64,000 nucleotides of DNA from NCBI GenBank assembly GCA_009929615.1, contig SAAB01000001.1:62001-126000 (forward strand), written 5' to 3'. The DNA is from Clostridia bacterium. GTDB taxonomy: Bacteria; Bacillota; Clostridia; Lachnospirales; Lachnospiraceae. Below the pieces are notes generated by a model that did no database searches, was not told the origin of the DNA, and was given only the letters and a program-made list of their open reading frames with translations. The position numbers and the translations under genes were made by a program. Positions within the stretch are counted from its first letter, which is position 1. The number at the start of each line of letters is the position of its first letter. Positions 25,746 to 34,621 of this stretch are shown here, one piece after another.

Positions 25746-26333
25746 ATGTCAGGATATATCTTATTAAATTTTTTGATTTATTGTGTTGTTAATGCCTTTA
25801 CACCGGGTCCTGGGAATATTTTAGCATTAAATACCGTAACGAACTATGGATGGAAAAAGGGCAGACCTTTGTTTTTTGGAATATTTGCGGGATACTATGT
25901 GGTTCAAATAACATGTGCCATTATTGTGTATGCTATCGGTTCTGTTATGCCGGAAATACTTGGAGTTATGAAATATGTCGGTGCAGCTTATATTCTGTGG
26001 CTGGCAATTCATATTGCATTGAGTAAACCCAGCGGAGAAAGCGTTGAATCTTCGGCTTCTTTTATGAAAGGGTTTTTATTGCAGTTTGTCAATGTGAAAA
26101 TATATATGTTCGGAATTACAGCCCAGACGGGTTATGTAACAGGTATAAGCACAGAACTTTCAGTGTTATTGCTTTTCGGTCTTATCATAGCAACTTTTGG
26201 TACGGTTGCAACATCCTTCTGGATAGGTATTGGTGTGTTGATTCAGAAGTTTTATTTGAAACATTACCGCGTTGTTAACGGTATATTGGCACTGATATTA
26301 TTAGAGTGCATTTGGAGTATGCTGACAATGTGA
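25746..26333 (+). CDS. LysE family exporter
   Basis: Amino-acid exporter family membrane protein, 195 aa, about six helices. The signature FTPGPGNILALNT after the first helix is diagnostic. The substrate (basic or other amino acid, homoserine lactone-like compounds) cannot be chosen from sequence. AAGGAG precedes the ATG. Followed after a few bases by an EamA transporter, so two exporters probably share a transcript. Confidence 0.9.
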   Translation: MSGYILLNFLIYCVVNAFTPGPGNILALNTVTNYGWKKGRPLFFGIFAGYYVVQITCAIIVYAIGSVMPEILGVMKYVGAAYILWLAIHIALSKPSGESVESSASFMKGFLLQFVNVKIYMFGITAQTGYVTGISTELSVLLLFGLIIATFGTVATSFWIGIGVLIQKFYLKHYRVVNGILALILLECIWSMLTM

Positions 26334-26367
26334 TATTGGTATGAAATTCAGTAAAGGAATTGGAAAA

Positions 26368-27252
26368 ATGGAGAATGGAAAAAAGACAATGCTTACTGCA
26401 GATTTTGTGTTATTGCTGGTAGCGGCAATCTGGGGCGGCGGCTTTGTTGCAGGGAAATTAGCATTATCTGGTTTTTCGCCCTTAGCGATATTGTTTTATC
26501 GGTTCTGTGGCGCAGCGGTGTTATTGGGAATTCTTTCTTTTCGCAAGATACATAAAATGGATTTCAAACTTATGCGATGCGGCATGGTTTTAGGTACTTT
26601 TCAGTTTGCAGGACTTTTGATACAGTTGATAGGATTGCAATATACGACGCCTGCAAAACAGTCATTTTTGGCAGCATCCTATGTCGTATTTACGCCAGTC
26701 CTTTTATGGATCATTTCAAAAATTCGCCCAAAGAATAAAGAATTGTTGGCGGCAATAGTTGCATTATGCGGCATCGGCTTTATCACCTTAAACAGAGATT
26801 TACAGATTCAGGCAGGAGACCTTATTACGCTGGTATTTGCCTTGGTATTCTCGGTACAAATTATTATGACAGGAAAGTATACACGGCGTTATGATGCGGT
26901 AGTGCTGACATTTTATCAATTTTGTTTCTCGGGATGCTTGTCTATAGCCGCTGTTTTACTGACCCATACAAAGCTAATTCATGCGATAAATAATGGGGCA
27001 GCAGTGGCTGGGGTTGGATACCTTTTATTCATTAATACAGCTCTGGCTATTTGTCTGCAGAACATAGCACAACGATATGCAAAGCCAAGTCATGCAGCAT
27101 TGCTGTTATCAATGGAGTCTGTATTTGGTTTATTATTTTCTATACTGGTCTATGGTGAACGGGTGAAGGGCCATGTATTATTTGGATGCGTTCTTGTGTT
27201 AACAGCAGTCTTTATTTCCAAGGGCGTTAAAGCAAGTAGGAGTACAATATGA
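26368..27252 (+). CDS. EamA/DMT family transporter
   Basis: A ten-helix drug/metabolite-type transporter (294 aa from the ATG at 26368, preceded by AAAGG; an ATG at 26341 is in frame but has no ribosome site). The start LLLVAAIWGGGFVAGKLAL and the repeat at YLLFINTALAICLQNIAQRY are typical EamA elements. The stop overlaps the next start. Substrate unknown. Confidence 0.88.
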   Translation: MENGKKTMLTADFVLLLVAAIWGGGFVAGKLALSGFSPLAILFYRFCGAAVLLGILSFRKIHKMDFKLMRCGMVLGTFQFAGLLIQLIGLQYTTPAKQSFLAASYVVFTPVLLWIISKIRPKNKELLAAIVALCGIGFITLNRDLQIQAGDLITLVFALVFSVQIIMTGKYTRRYDAVVLTFYQFCFSGCLSIAAVLLTHTKLIHAINNGAAVAGVGYLLFINTALAICLQNIAQRYAKPSHAALLLSMESVFGLLFSILVYGERVKGHVLFGCVLVLTAVFISKGVKASRSTI

Positions 27253-28547
27253 TGAATTATACTGGAACAGAATTATTATGGCTTTTTTTAATATACAGCT
27301 TTGCTGGCTGGGTGATTGAAACGGTTTTCACAACGGTAAAACATCGTAAATTTGCAAATAGAGGACTTATTAATGGTCCTTTTTGTATATTATATGGTAT
27401 TACCGCAGTTTTGATTACGGTTGGACTAGGGGAGCTGACAGGATTTTGGCTATTTCTTTTTTCTTGCATTTTTGCGACAGCAGTGGAATGGAACAGTGGA
27501 CATCTGATTGAGCGTATATTTAAGGAACGATGGTGGAATTACTCAAATGTCAAATGGAATCTGGATGGGTATATCTGTCTTCCGGCTTCTCTGCTTTGGG
27601 GAGGCTTGGGCCTAGTCATCGTAAAATGGGTCAATGGGTTTATCGTGAGAATACTACAGTTTTTACCGGCCATAATGACGAATGTTTTATTGATTACATT
27701 ACTTGTGATTCTGGCGGTGGATGCCATTGCGTCCTATTTGCTGCTTAAACAAAAAGGAAAGCATTTGGAACAATGGGAGAATGCAAATAATAAGATTGAT
27801 CATGTCAGTGTTAAGTTGCGGTATATGATTACAGGCTATATTGACCGGAGAATTCACAAAGCATATCCATTAGCAAAAAAGATAGAATCAGAAGTTATAA
27901 AGGATGAGGGGGTATTTGCCCAGGGCTGTGGCTTTTACAAGATTTGGCTGCTATTTATTGTGGGTGGATTTCTTGGGGATATTGTGGAGACTATATTTTG
28001 TCGCATCACGGCAGGCATATGGATGAGTCGAAGCAGCGTTGTATGGGGCCCTTTTAGTATTGTATGGGGCCTGGCTATTGCTGTGGTTACAGCAATGCTT
28101 TATAAATACAAAGACCGCAGTGACCGCTTTCTTTTCTTTGTTGGAACGTTTCTGGGTGGAGCTTATGAATACCTCTGCAGTGTTTTTACTGAAATTGTAT
28201 TTGGAAAAGTTTTCTGGGATTATAGTAAGATTCCATTCAATCTTGGAGGCAGAATCAATCTGCTTTATTGTTTTTTCTGGGGATTTGCGGCAGTCATCTG
28301 GTTTAAACTGATTTATCCGGTTATTTCAGATATGATTGAAAAGATACCTGTCATTATAGGAAAAGTATTAACCTGGATGCTTATTATTTTTATGTGCTGT
28401 AATATCCTTGTGTCGGTTTCAGCACTGATTCGATATGATGAACGGAGCAAGAATATTCAGGCGGAAGACGGATGGCAGAGCTGGGTAGATACACATTATG
28501 ATGATAGCAGGATGGCGCAGATATATCCAAATGCAGTAGCACGATAG
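27249..28547 (+). CDS. Tandem-duplicated CmpB-type membrane protein
   Basis: A 432-aa membrane protein made of two copies of the putative ABC-transporter permease module CmpB (DUF1113). Copy one (~8-190) has YSFAGWVIETVF, LINGPFCILYG, AVEWNSGHL and WWNYS. Copy two (~230-420) has VGGFLGDIVETIF, VVWGPFSIVWG, GAYEYLCSV and FWDYSKIPFNLGGRI. Single-copy forms are ~200 aa. Despite the family name no ATPase gene is nearby, so an ABC role is doubtful. It ends the LysE-EamA-CmpB run. Confidence 0.8.
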   Translation: MMNYTGTELLWLFLIYSFAGWVIETVFTTVKHRKFANRGLINGPFCILYGITAVLITVGLGELTGFWLFLFSCIFATAVEWNSGHLIERIFKERWWNYSNVKWNLDGYICLPASLLWGGLGLVIVKWVNGFIVRILQFLPAIMTNVLLITLLVILAVDAIASYLLLKQKGKHLEQWENANNKIDHVSVKLRYMITGYIDRRIHKAYPLAKKIESEVIKDEGVFAQGCGFYKIWLLFIVGGFLGDIVETIFCRITAGIWMSRSSVVWGPFSIVWGLAIAVVTAMLYKYKDRSDRFLFFVGTFLGGAYEYLCSVFTEIVFGKVFWDYSKIPFNLGGRINLLYCFFWGFAAVIWFKLIYPVISDMIEKIPVIIGKVLTWMLIIFMCCNILVSVSALIRYDERSKNIQAEDGWQSWVDTHYDDSRMAQIYPNAVAR

Positions 28548-28573
28548 CCTTTGTTATGATTTATATTTCCTTC

Positions 28574-28604
28574 TTGACTCTGACACGGTGTGAGGCATTA
28601 CAAT
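28574..28604 (+). promoter_or_regulatory. MerR-type promoter with 19-bp spacer
   Basis: TTGACT, 19 bases, TACAAT. The spacer holds a short dyad (ACAC-G-GTGT). Overlong spacers with a central dyad are the hallmark of promoters controlled by MerR-family proteins, and a MerR gene follows at 28643. Confidence 0.65.
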
Positions 28605-28642
28605 AACACTGAGCTCAAAAAATATTTCCATGGAGGTAGAGG

Positions 28643-29449
28643 ATGTTAAAAATCGGAGAATTTTCAAGATTATCCAGAGTCAGTGTTCGTATGCTTAGAT
28701 ACTATGATGAGAACAATTTGCTTAAGCCGGTAAAGATAGACAGCTTTACTGGATACAGATATTATAGCGAGAGTCAGCTTTCTATCATATCAATGATTAT
28801 AAATCTAAAAGACATGGGATTTGCGGTTGCAGCCATTGGAGAAATCCTAAAATGTGAAAACAATCCACAGGATTTAGAAAAAATGTTTGCTTTGCAAAAA
28901 GCTCAATTATTGGAGGAATCCTTGGAACTTAAGAAGCGAATACGACTCCTGGATACAGCTTTAGACAGGCTGAGAAAGGGGATAAGTATGAATTATACAT
29001 GTGAAATTAAGGAATTAAAGGCGAGATATGTTGCAAGTGTGCGAAGGGTTCTTCCTAAATATGATGAAGAGGGAAGACTTTGGCATACACTTTTTTCAGA
29101 AACAGCCGGTATGAATATGTCCGTATGCGGTGTGGGAATGGCTATTCTTCACGACCAGGAGTATAAAGAGAGTGATGTGGATGTGGAAATACAGATAGAA
29201 GTAGCTGGACACTACGAAGATACTGCTAATGTCAAATTCAAAACAGAGCCAGCGATGACTGTAGTGAGTTCCACATTTAAAGGGCCTTACAGTAATTTTT
29301 CGGATGTTTATGCAGGATTGGCAGCATGGGCAGCTGAAAAAAAATATGAATTTGATGGGCCGATGATGGATATTTACCATGTTGGACCAAATGAAACAAG
29401 AAATCCGGATGAGTTTGTTACAGAAGTGTGTTGTCCAATTAAAAAGTAA
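28643..29449 (+). CDS. MerR family regulator with GyrI-like effector domain
   Basis: A 268-aa regulator of the BmrR type. The N-terminal MerR helix-turn-helix (LKIGEFSRLSRVSVRMLRYY) is followed by a coiled-coil dimer helix (~80-118). The C-terminal ~150 residues form a GyrI-like ligand-binding domain (VVSSTFKGPYSNF, GPMMDIYHVGPNETRNP). Such proteins sense drugs or dyes and switch on efflux genes. No exporter follows directly; the 19-bp-spacer promoter suggests it controls itself. GGAGG is well placed before the ATG. Confidence 0.92.
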   Translation: MLKIGEFSRLSRVSVRMLRYYDENNLLKPVKIDSFTGYRYYSESQLSIISMIINLKDMGFAVAAIGEILKCENNPQDLEKMFALQKAQLLEESLELKKRIRLLDTALDRLRKGISMNYTCEIKELKARYVASVRRVLPKYDEEGRLWHTLFSETAGMNMSVCGVGMAILHDQEYKESDVDVEIQIEVAGHYEDTANVKFKTEPAMTVVSSTFKGPYSNFSDVYAGLAAWAAEKKYEFDGPMMDIYHVGPNETRNPDEFVTEVCCPIKK

Positions 29450-29462
29450 GTCAAATATGTTT

Positions 29463-29510
29463 AAGGCCTTTTAATCAGAGTCTGAATCTGATTGAGAGGC
29501 CTTTTCTTTT
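29463..29510 (+). terminator. Terminator after the MerR/GyrI gene
   Basis: AAGGCCT pairs with AGGCCTT and, inside, AATCAGA with TCTGATT. A T-rich run follows. Confidence 0.8.
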
Positions 29511-29520
29511 ATGCTATACT
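29492..29520 (+). promoter_or_regulatory. Promoter nested in the terminator
   Basis: TTGAGA, 17 bases, TATACT with a TG-C extension. The -35 lies in the 3' side of the preceding terminator hairpin. Drives the flavodoxin gene at 29584. Confidence 0.55.
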
Positions 29521-29583
29521 TGACCTAAGAAGTTACTATAGACAGATTTAAAGTTATGGAGACGGAAAGGCTTAGAAATAATT

Positions 29584-30105
29584 ATGAGCGGAATCATTCT
29601 TTATCAATCAAAGTATGGAGCGACAAAGAAGTATGCAAAGTGGCGTTCGGAAGAGACGGGATTTGATATTATTGAAACAAACAAGGTGAAAATTAATGAA
29701 ATTCAGAAATACGATATAATTATTTTGGGTGGAGGTATTTATGCTTCCGGAATCGCCGGTCTTTCTTTTCTCAGGAAAAATATAGACGTATTGAAGAAAA
29801 AGAAAATAATTGTTTTCTGTGATGGAGCATCACCCTATGAGGAAGAAAGTTTCAAAGAAATCGTACAACACAATTTAAAAGATAAATTGGCTGGGGTTCC
29901 TTGTTTTTACTGCAGAGGTGCATGGGACATGACGGCAATGAGCTTTGTTGACAGAAATATGTGCAAACTATTAAGAAAATCTGTTGCAAAAAAGAACCCA
30001 GAGGATTACCAGATTTGGGAAAAGGCATTAATGGCGGCCGGTGATAACAAATGTGATTGGACAGATAAAAAGTATATCGAACCAATATTGGCTGCAGTGC
30101 GATAG
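29584..30105 (+). CDS. Flavodoxin-domain protein (Flavodoxin_5 type)
   Basis: A 173-aa cytoplasmic FMN protein. The N-terminal phosphate loop (LYQSKYGATKKYAKW) and IILGGGIYASGIAG resemble the flavodoxin-like family that includes HemG-type protoporphyrinogen oxidases. Substrate not determined. First of three flavodoxin-fold genes in a row (with a DUF188 gene between), read in one direction with short gaps. Confidence 0.8.
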   Translation: MSGIILYQSKYGATKKYAKWRSEETGFDIIETNKVKINEIQKYDIIILGGGIYASGIAGLSFLRKNIDVLKKKKIIVFCDGASPYEEESFKEIVQHNLKDKLAGVPCFYCRGAWDMTAMSFVDRNMCKLLRKSVAKKNPEDYQIWEKALMAAGDNKCDWTDKKYIEPILAAVR

Positions 30106-30149
30106 AGAGTTCTGGCAGAAAGTCAGAATAAAGAGAGGAAACATTCAAA

Positions 30150-30617
30150 ATGAAAATATATGTAGATGCAGATGCCTGTCCGGTTGTTAAAATCATTGAA
30201 AAAAAGGGCTTAGAATATGGCATACCGGTGACATTGCTTTGCGATACAAATCATATTTTATCATCAGACTATAGTGAGGTGATAACCATAGATGCAGGAC
30301 CGGATGCAGTGGACTATGCTCTGACAAGTTTGTGTAAAAAAGGTGACATTGTTGTGACACAAGACTATGGTGTTGCTGCTATGGTTCTTGGGAAAGGGGC
30401 CTATGCCATTCACCAATCAGGCAAGTGGTATACGAATGACAATATTGACCAGCTTCTTATGGAACGTCATATGGCTCAGAAAGCACGGCGAACATCCAGG
30501 AAGAATCATTTGAAAGGTCCTAAGAAAAGAACACCGGAAGATGATTTGAGATTTGAAGGGGCTTTTGATGAGCTTATTCGAAAGGTCCTGGGACCAAAGG
30601 ATATGTCCTCTAATTAG
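30150..30617 (+). CDS. YaiI/YqxD family protein (DUF188)
   Basis: A 155-aa cytoplasmic protein. MKIYVDADACPVVKI at the start and DIVVTQDYGVAAMVL are typical of this conserved family, which has a PIN-like fold with clustered aspartates. Function in bacteria remains unproven. GAGAGGAAA precedes the ATG. Length is normal. Confidence 0.92.
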   Translation: MKIYVDADACPVVKIIEKKGLEYGIPVTLLCDTNHILSSDYSEVITIDAGPDAVDYALTSLCKKGDIVVTQDYGVAAMVLGKGAYAIHQSGKWYTNDNIDQLLMERHMAQKARRTSRKNHLKGPKKRTPEDDLRFEGAFDELIRKVLGPKDMSSN

Positions 30618-30678
30618 GAAAGATATGGATGAACTATATGGAGCAATATCGTGATAGAATCGAACAGGAGGCATTAAT

Positions 30679-31074
30679 ATGCAGGTATATTATTTTTCAA
30701 GAACAGGAAGAAGTAAAAAGATAGCAGAACAACTGGCTGCCCGTTATGGTGTAGTCGCTTTGAAAATTGATGACCATAAAGACTGGAGCGGAAAGATTAA
30801 TTATATGAAAGCAGGAGCAATGGCCCTAAGTGGCAAAGGCATACCGGCTGACTATAAAAAGCCTGACCTGACAGATGAAATTATTGTTGTTTTTCCTCTT
30901 TGGGCAGGAACAATGCCGCCGGCAGTCAAAACCTTTGTAGAACAGGTTGGTGGTAAAAAAATAACGGCTATTGTAACTTCCTTAGGAAGTACATTAACGA
31001 AACGGGATGAATTCAAAAAGGTTATTGACTTGGTTGGACAGGAAATTTCTCTTCCGGGTAAATTAGAATTATAG
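30679..31074 (+). CDS. Short flavodoxin-like protein
   Basis: A 131-aa protein (typical flavodoxin ~140-170). The phosphate loop YYFSRTGRSKKIAEQL and the FMN-flanking VVFPLWAGTMPPAVKTFVE are recognisable. It lacks the last strand-helix of long flavodoxins. Cytoplasmic redox carrier, partner unknown. AACAGGAGG precedes the start. Confidence 0.78.
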   Translation: MQVYYFSRTGRSKKIAEQLAARYGVVALKIDDHKDWSGKINYMKAGAMALSGKGIPADYKKPDLTDEIIVVFPLWAGTMPPAVKTFVEQVGGKKITAIVTSLGSTLTKRDEFKKVIDLVGQEISLPGKLEL

Positions 31075-31090
31075 GGAAAGTGGTGGGTAT

Positions 31091-31762
31091 ATGAAAAAGA
31101 TTATAGCAATTAATGCAAGCCCCCGTGTGTCCTGGAACACCGGAACCTTGGTTCGCGAAGCGGCAAAGGGTGCAGAGTCCATGGGTGCGGAAGTAAAAGT
31201 CTTTGACCTTTATAAATTAGAAAAATTTACAGGATGTATTTCCTGTTTTGGATGTAAATTGCCGGCACACAAGGGAATTTGCATTTACAAAGATGGATTG
31301 GCACCGGTTTTAGAGGAAATTCGAAGTGCAGATGGTTTGATTATCGGTTCCCCAAATTATTTAGGGGATGTATCTGCCGCTTTTCGGGCATTATATGAAC
31401 GTTTGATTTTTCAGTCGATTACTTATAAAATAGAGCAGCCAAATTATAATGAGCATAAAATACCGGTCTTATTTATTATGACGAGTAATGCAGCAGAGGA
31501 AGGGTATAGTCAGTTTGGCTATGACATGATGGTGGAACGGTATGAGAACACATTGAACAACTTTGTCGGACCGGTGAAAGTGATGATTTCAGGGAATACA
31601 CTGCAGGTTAAAGATTATCACAAATATGACTGGACCATGTTCAATGGGGATGAAAAGAAATTAAGACATGAAGAAGTATTTCCGATCGAAAAGAAAAAGG
31701 CATTTGATTTGGGTTGTGCGGTCGTTAAAAATGATGAAAAAAGTGTACCTGTTTTGATTTAA
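31091..31762 (+). CDS. NAD(P)H-dependent FMN reductase family, iron-sulfur flavoprotein type
   Basis: A 223-aa flavodoxin-fold oxidoreductase. The start KIIAINASPRVSWNTGTL binds FMN phosphate; IIGSPNYLGDVSAAFRALYE lines the flavin. A cluster C-x2-C-x2-C-x8-C (in TGCISCFGCKLP and GIC) sits where iron-sulfur flavoproteins bind a 4Fe-4S cluster, although the last gap is slightly long. Cytoplasmic, substrate unknown. It follows the short flavodoxin by 16 bases, so the two probably share a transcript. Confidence 0.8.
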   Translation: MKKIIAINASPRVSWNTGTLVREAAKGAESMGAEVKVFDLYKLEKFTGCISCFGCKLPAHKGICIYKDGLAPVLEEIRSADGLIIGSPNYLGDVSAAFRALYERLIFQSITYKIEQPNYNEHKIPVLFIMTSNAAEEGYSQFGYDMMVERYENTLNNFVGPVKVMISGNTLQVKDYHKYDWTMFNGDEKKLRHEEVFPIEKKKAFDLGCAVVKNDEKSVPVLI

Positions 31763-31842
31763 CACAAATATGTCGGTTTCCTATGAACATTCTTTACATC
31801 CATCACATATAAAAGTGTAATAACATATGGAATGGTGCAGAG

Positions 31843-33594
31843 ATGAAATTAGACGAGAATAAAGTACAATCATTTTTCAAAATTATAAAAGAAGAGAAGA
31901 TACGAACTGTGTTTCAACCGATTGTGTCCCTTGAAACAGGTGAAGCGGTGGCCTATGAAGCACTCAGCCGGATTACCCTTGAGAATACCGGTATTACAAT
32001 TGATAAGCTTTTTGATATGGCGAATCAATTAGGACAGGTGTGGAATCTGGAAAAATTATGTCGAAGAAAAGCCTTAGAAAGAGCTGCAAAGAAACCGGGA
32101 AATTGCAAGCTCTTTTTGAACGTGGACTGCAATGTGATTATGGACCAGGAATTTGTATGTGGTTTTACGAGAGAATTTTTGAAAAAGTTCGATCTGAAAA
32201 CGGAAGATCTGGTTTTTGAATTGACAGAACGAACATCCGTTGAGGCAGAAAAAATGTTTTTGCGTACGGTTGAACACTATAAGACTCAGGGATTTGAGAT
32301 TGCCATTGATGATGCGGGCACAGGTTATTCTAATCTGAATCGAATCAGCTATGTTGAACCCCACTATATCAAAATTGATATGGGACTTATTCGTAATATA
32401 CATTTGAGTAAATCAAAAAGCTCTATGGTAAGGGTAATTAATCACTTTTGCAGGGAAATGAATATGATAGCCATTGCAGAAGGCGTAGAGACCGAAGAAG
32501 AGCTACAGGCGGTGATAAAACTAGGTGTATCCTATGCCCAGGGATATTTCTTTCAACGGCCCCAGGATACCTTTTGTACTATTTCTGATGAAAAAAAAGA
32601 AAAGCTTGCCGAAATACGCAAGAAGGTTCAGGATTACAATTATGTTCCATCTTTTTTAGGAACCATAGAATCCCTGGCATCCGTCGGATGTACAATTTCT
32701 CCAGATAGAAAAGCTTCAGAAGCCTACGAACTTTTTGAGAAAAATGAAGAATTATTGGAAATATGTGTCGTTGATGAAGAAGGGTATTTCTGTGGTATTC
32801 TTACAAGACAAGATGTTTTAAAACAATTTGGAGGCAGATATGGGTTCACTTTGAATCAAAAGCATACGGTGGCTTCTATTATGCGGAAGGATACGCTGGC
32901 AGTGGATTATCATTTTTCTGTTGAAAATGTATCAAAGATTGCAATGGAACGCCCGATTAAGGAAATTTATGATGCCGTTGTCGTTTTAAACGAAGGCAGA
33001 TACTATGGGATAGTTACCATTAAAAATTTATTAGAAACGGCTGTAATTATTCAGGTTCAGCGTGCAACGGAAGCCAATCCGTTGACGGCACTTCCGGGAA
33101 ATACTGTGATAGAGAGTCAGATTCAAAATTTGATTGGGAAAAAAGAGCCCTTTTCTATTTTATATTTGGATTTAGACAATTTTAAAGCCTACAATGATGC
33201 CTATGGATTTAACAGTGGAGACCGCATGATTAAGACAGTGGCAGAATCTATGGCCCATGCGGCTTCAAAAAAAGATTTTCTTGGACATATCGGTGGGGAT
33301 GACTTTGTAATGATTACAGACAGTCATAAAGCCCTTGAAATAGGAGAAAAAGTAATCAACCATTTCAAATCCCATATTCAGTTTTTATACAATCAGAAAG
33401 ACTGGGAACGGGGATATATTATTTCCAAAAACCGAAATGGTCTTACAGAAGAATTTCCAATAGCAAGTCTGTCTGTTGCAGCGGTGACGAATCAAAAAAG
33501 GGTCTATGAAACGCTGGAGGCTCTTTCGGAAAAAATAATCCATGCAAAGAAAGAAGCAAAAAAGCAAACAGGGAATTCAATCGTTATCATATAG
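31843..33594 (+). CDS. EAL-CBS-GGDEF cyclic-di-GMP protein
   Basis: A 583-aa soluble protein. The N-terminal EAL phosphodiesterase domain (~15-250) has E39 in YEALSR, FELTER, IAIDDAGTGYSN and AEGVET, so most catalytic residues are kept. A CBS pair (~270-400) usually senses nucleotides. The C-terminal GGDEF-like domain carries GGDDF at 484-488 in place of GGDEF. It probably breaks down cyclic-di-GMP, with the altered cyclase domain acting as a sensor or a weak cyclase. No membrane segments. The reverse order (EAL first) is the unusual part. Confidence 0.88.
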   Translation: MKLDENKVQSFFKIIKEEKIRTVFQPIVSLETGEAVAYEALSRITLENTGITIDKLFDMANQLGQVWNLEKLCRRKALERAAKKPGNCKLFLNVDCNVIMDQEFVCGFTREFLKKFDLKTEDLVFELTERTSVEAEKMFLRTVEHYKTQGFEIAIDDAGTGYSNLNRISYVEPHYIKIDMGLIRNIHLSKSKSSMVRVINHFCREMNMIAIAEGVETEEELQAVIKLGVSYAQGYFFQRPQDTFCTISDEKKEKLAEIRKKVQDYNYVPSFLGTIESLASVGCTISPDRKASEAYELFEKNEELLEICVVDEEGYFCGILTRQDVLKQFGGRYGFTLNQKHTVASIMRKDTLAVDYHFSVENVSKIAMERPIKEIYDAVVVLNEGRYYGIVTIKNLLETAVIIQVQRATEANPLTALPGNTVIESQIQNLIGKKEPFSILYLDLDNFKAYNDAYGFNSGDRMIKTVAESMAHAASKKDFLGHIGGDDFVMITDSHKALEIGEKVINHFKSHIQFLYNQKDWERGYIISKNRNGLTEEFPIASLSVAAVTNQKRVYETLEALSEKIIHAKKEAKKQTGNSIVII

Positions 33595-33611
33595 ACGTAT
33601 AATGGATAGGC

Positions 33612-33642
33612 GCAGTCATTGTTTAGTGGCTGCTTCTTTTTT
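33612..33642 (+). terminator. Terminator after the EAL gene
   Basis: GCAGTCA pairs with TGGCTGC (one G-T pair) across 8 bases, then a T-rich run. Confidence 0.7.
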
Positions 33643-33852
33643 GTCGAAGGATAATAATTGAAGAATGATTTCCCTATGTTATAATTAACCTATCTTTTAT
33701 GATATATCATATTTCAAGATACATTTCTTAATTTTCCCATTCGGGAAGTATTTTTCATTAGTTGGTAAAGAGAATAAAGGGCAGAGCCCTTTAAGGGTCA
33801 TCTGCTAATAAGAGAGGACTGGTATATAACGGAAAAAACATTAATCATTCAA

Positions 33853-34521
33853 GTGGATAATTACGAACGACATAAAGAAACTATAGAGAAAGGTCCCTAC
33901 ATAAAGAAGCTGGACTTAGCTGTGAGCTGTGCCTTATTGGGCGATTTAACACCTATGGAGATGACATCCTGCCGGGTAACTTGGGAACTGCTGGAGAGAT
34001 GGGAACTCGCTCCGGAGATGCTGTTTAAGATGGCAGAGGAGGAGTCGAGAAATCATCTTTCACCTATGATTGAGCCCATGAGCGATGTACTGAAGGGATT
34101 CCTTATGGAAGAGTTTTTAGAAGATGCGAAAGAAGATATGGACAAAGCTTTGATAAATGCAGAGACGGAGTATCGAAGACTTTTTGGGAATGCAGGTAGT
34201 GATATGCCTGAAATCTACGTATTGAGTAATGAACTGCGAATTAAAGGAGCAGCAGTTATTTTTTATACGGATATATTGAAGAAATTTTCTGAGGAACTTG
34301 GAGAAGATTTAATTCTTTTGCCAAGCAGTATTCATGAGTGGCTTATTCTTCCTGCGGGGATGAATATGAATATTAAGGTACTGGAGGATATGGTCCGGGA
34401 AGCGAATACGAAGGTTGTTACAGATGAAGAAGTGTTATCCGAACACGTTTATATATATTCAAGAGAGAAAGCGGAACTGTTTATAGCAGGAGAGGATGGA
34501 GCACCAAAAGTAGGAATATAG
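33853..34521 (+). CDS. DUF5688 protein, apparently lacking its N-terminal part
   Basis: A 222-aa frame matching the C-terminal two thirds of DUF5688 proteins, which are usually ~300 aa or more: YERHKETIEKGPYIKKLDLA, MYVLSNE-like MPEIYVLSNELRIKG, LLPSSIHEWLILPAG. The frame is open back to 33778 but has no ATG; GTG at 33853 has no good ribosome site. The upstream 180 bases hold small AT-rich hairpins rather than the missing part. Probably a 5'-truncated gene. Function of the family unknown. Confidence 0.55.
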   Translation: MDNYERHKETIEKGPYIKKLDLAVSCALLGDLTPMEMTSCRVTWELLERWELAPEMLFKMAEEESRNHLSPMIEPMSDVLKGFLMEEFLEDAKEDMDKALINAETEYRRLFGNAGSDMPEIYVLSNELRIKGAAVIFYTDILKKFSEELGEDLILLPSSIHEWLILPAGMNMNIKVLEDMVREANTKVVTDEEVLSEHVYIYSREKAELFIAGEDGAPKVGI

Positions 34522-34530
34522 TCAAAACAC

Positions 34531-34559
34531 TGGACAAAAGCGGTAAGAATTGCTAAAAT
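34531..34559 (+). promoter_or_regulatory. Promoter of hisS-aspS
   Basis: TGGACA, 17 bases, TAAAAT with a TGC extension. Transcription should begin near 34566; the leader holds a small hairpin (CTGCC-GACA-GGCAG) and no T-box. Confidence 0.6.
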
Positions 34560-34621
34560 ACTATCTGATAATGCCGTACTCTGCCGACAGGCAGGGCGTT
34601 TGGATAAATGGAGGAATGAAG

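Noticed and set aside
34522..34621. T-box leader ahead of hisS-aspS
   Set aside because: The gap is 100 bases with only a small hairpin; no T-box bulge sequence and no terminator/antiterminator pair.
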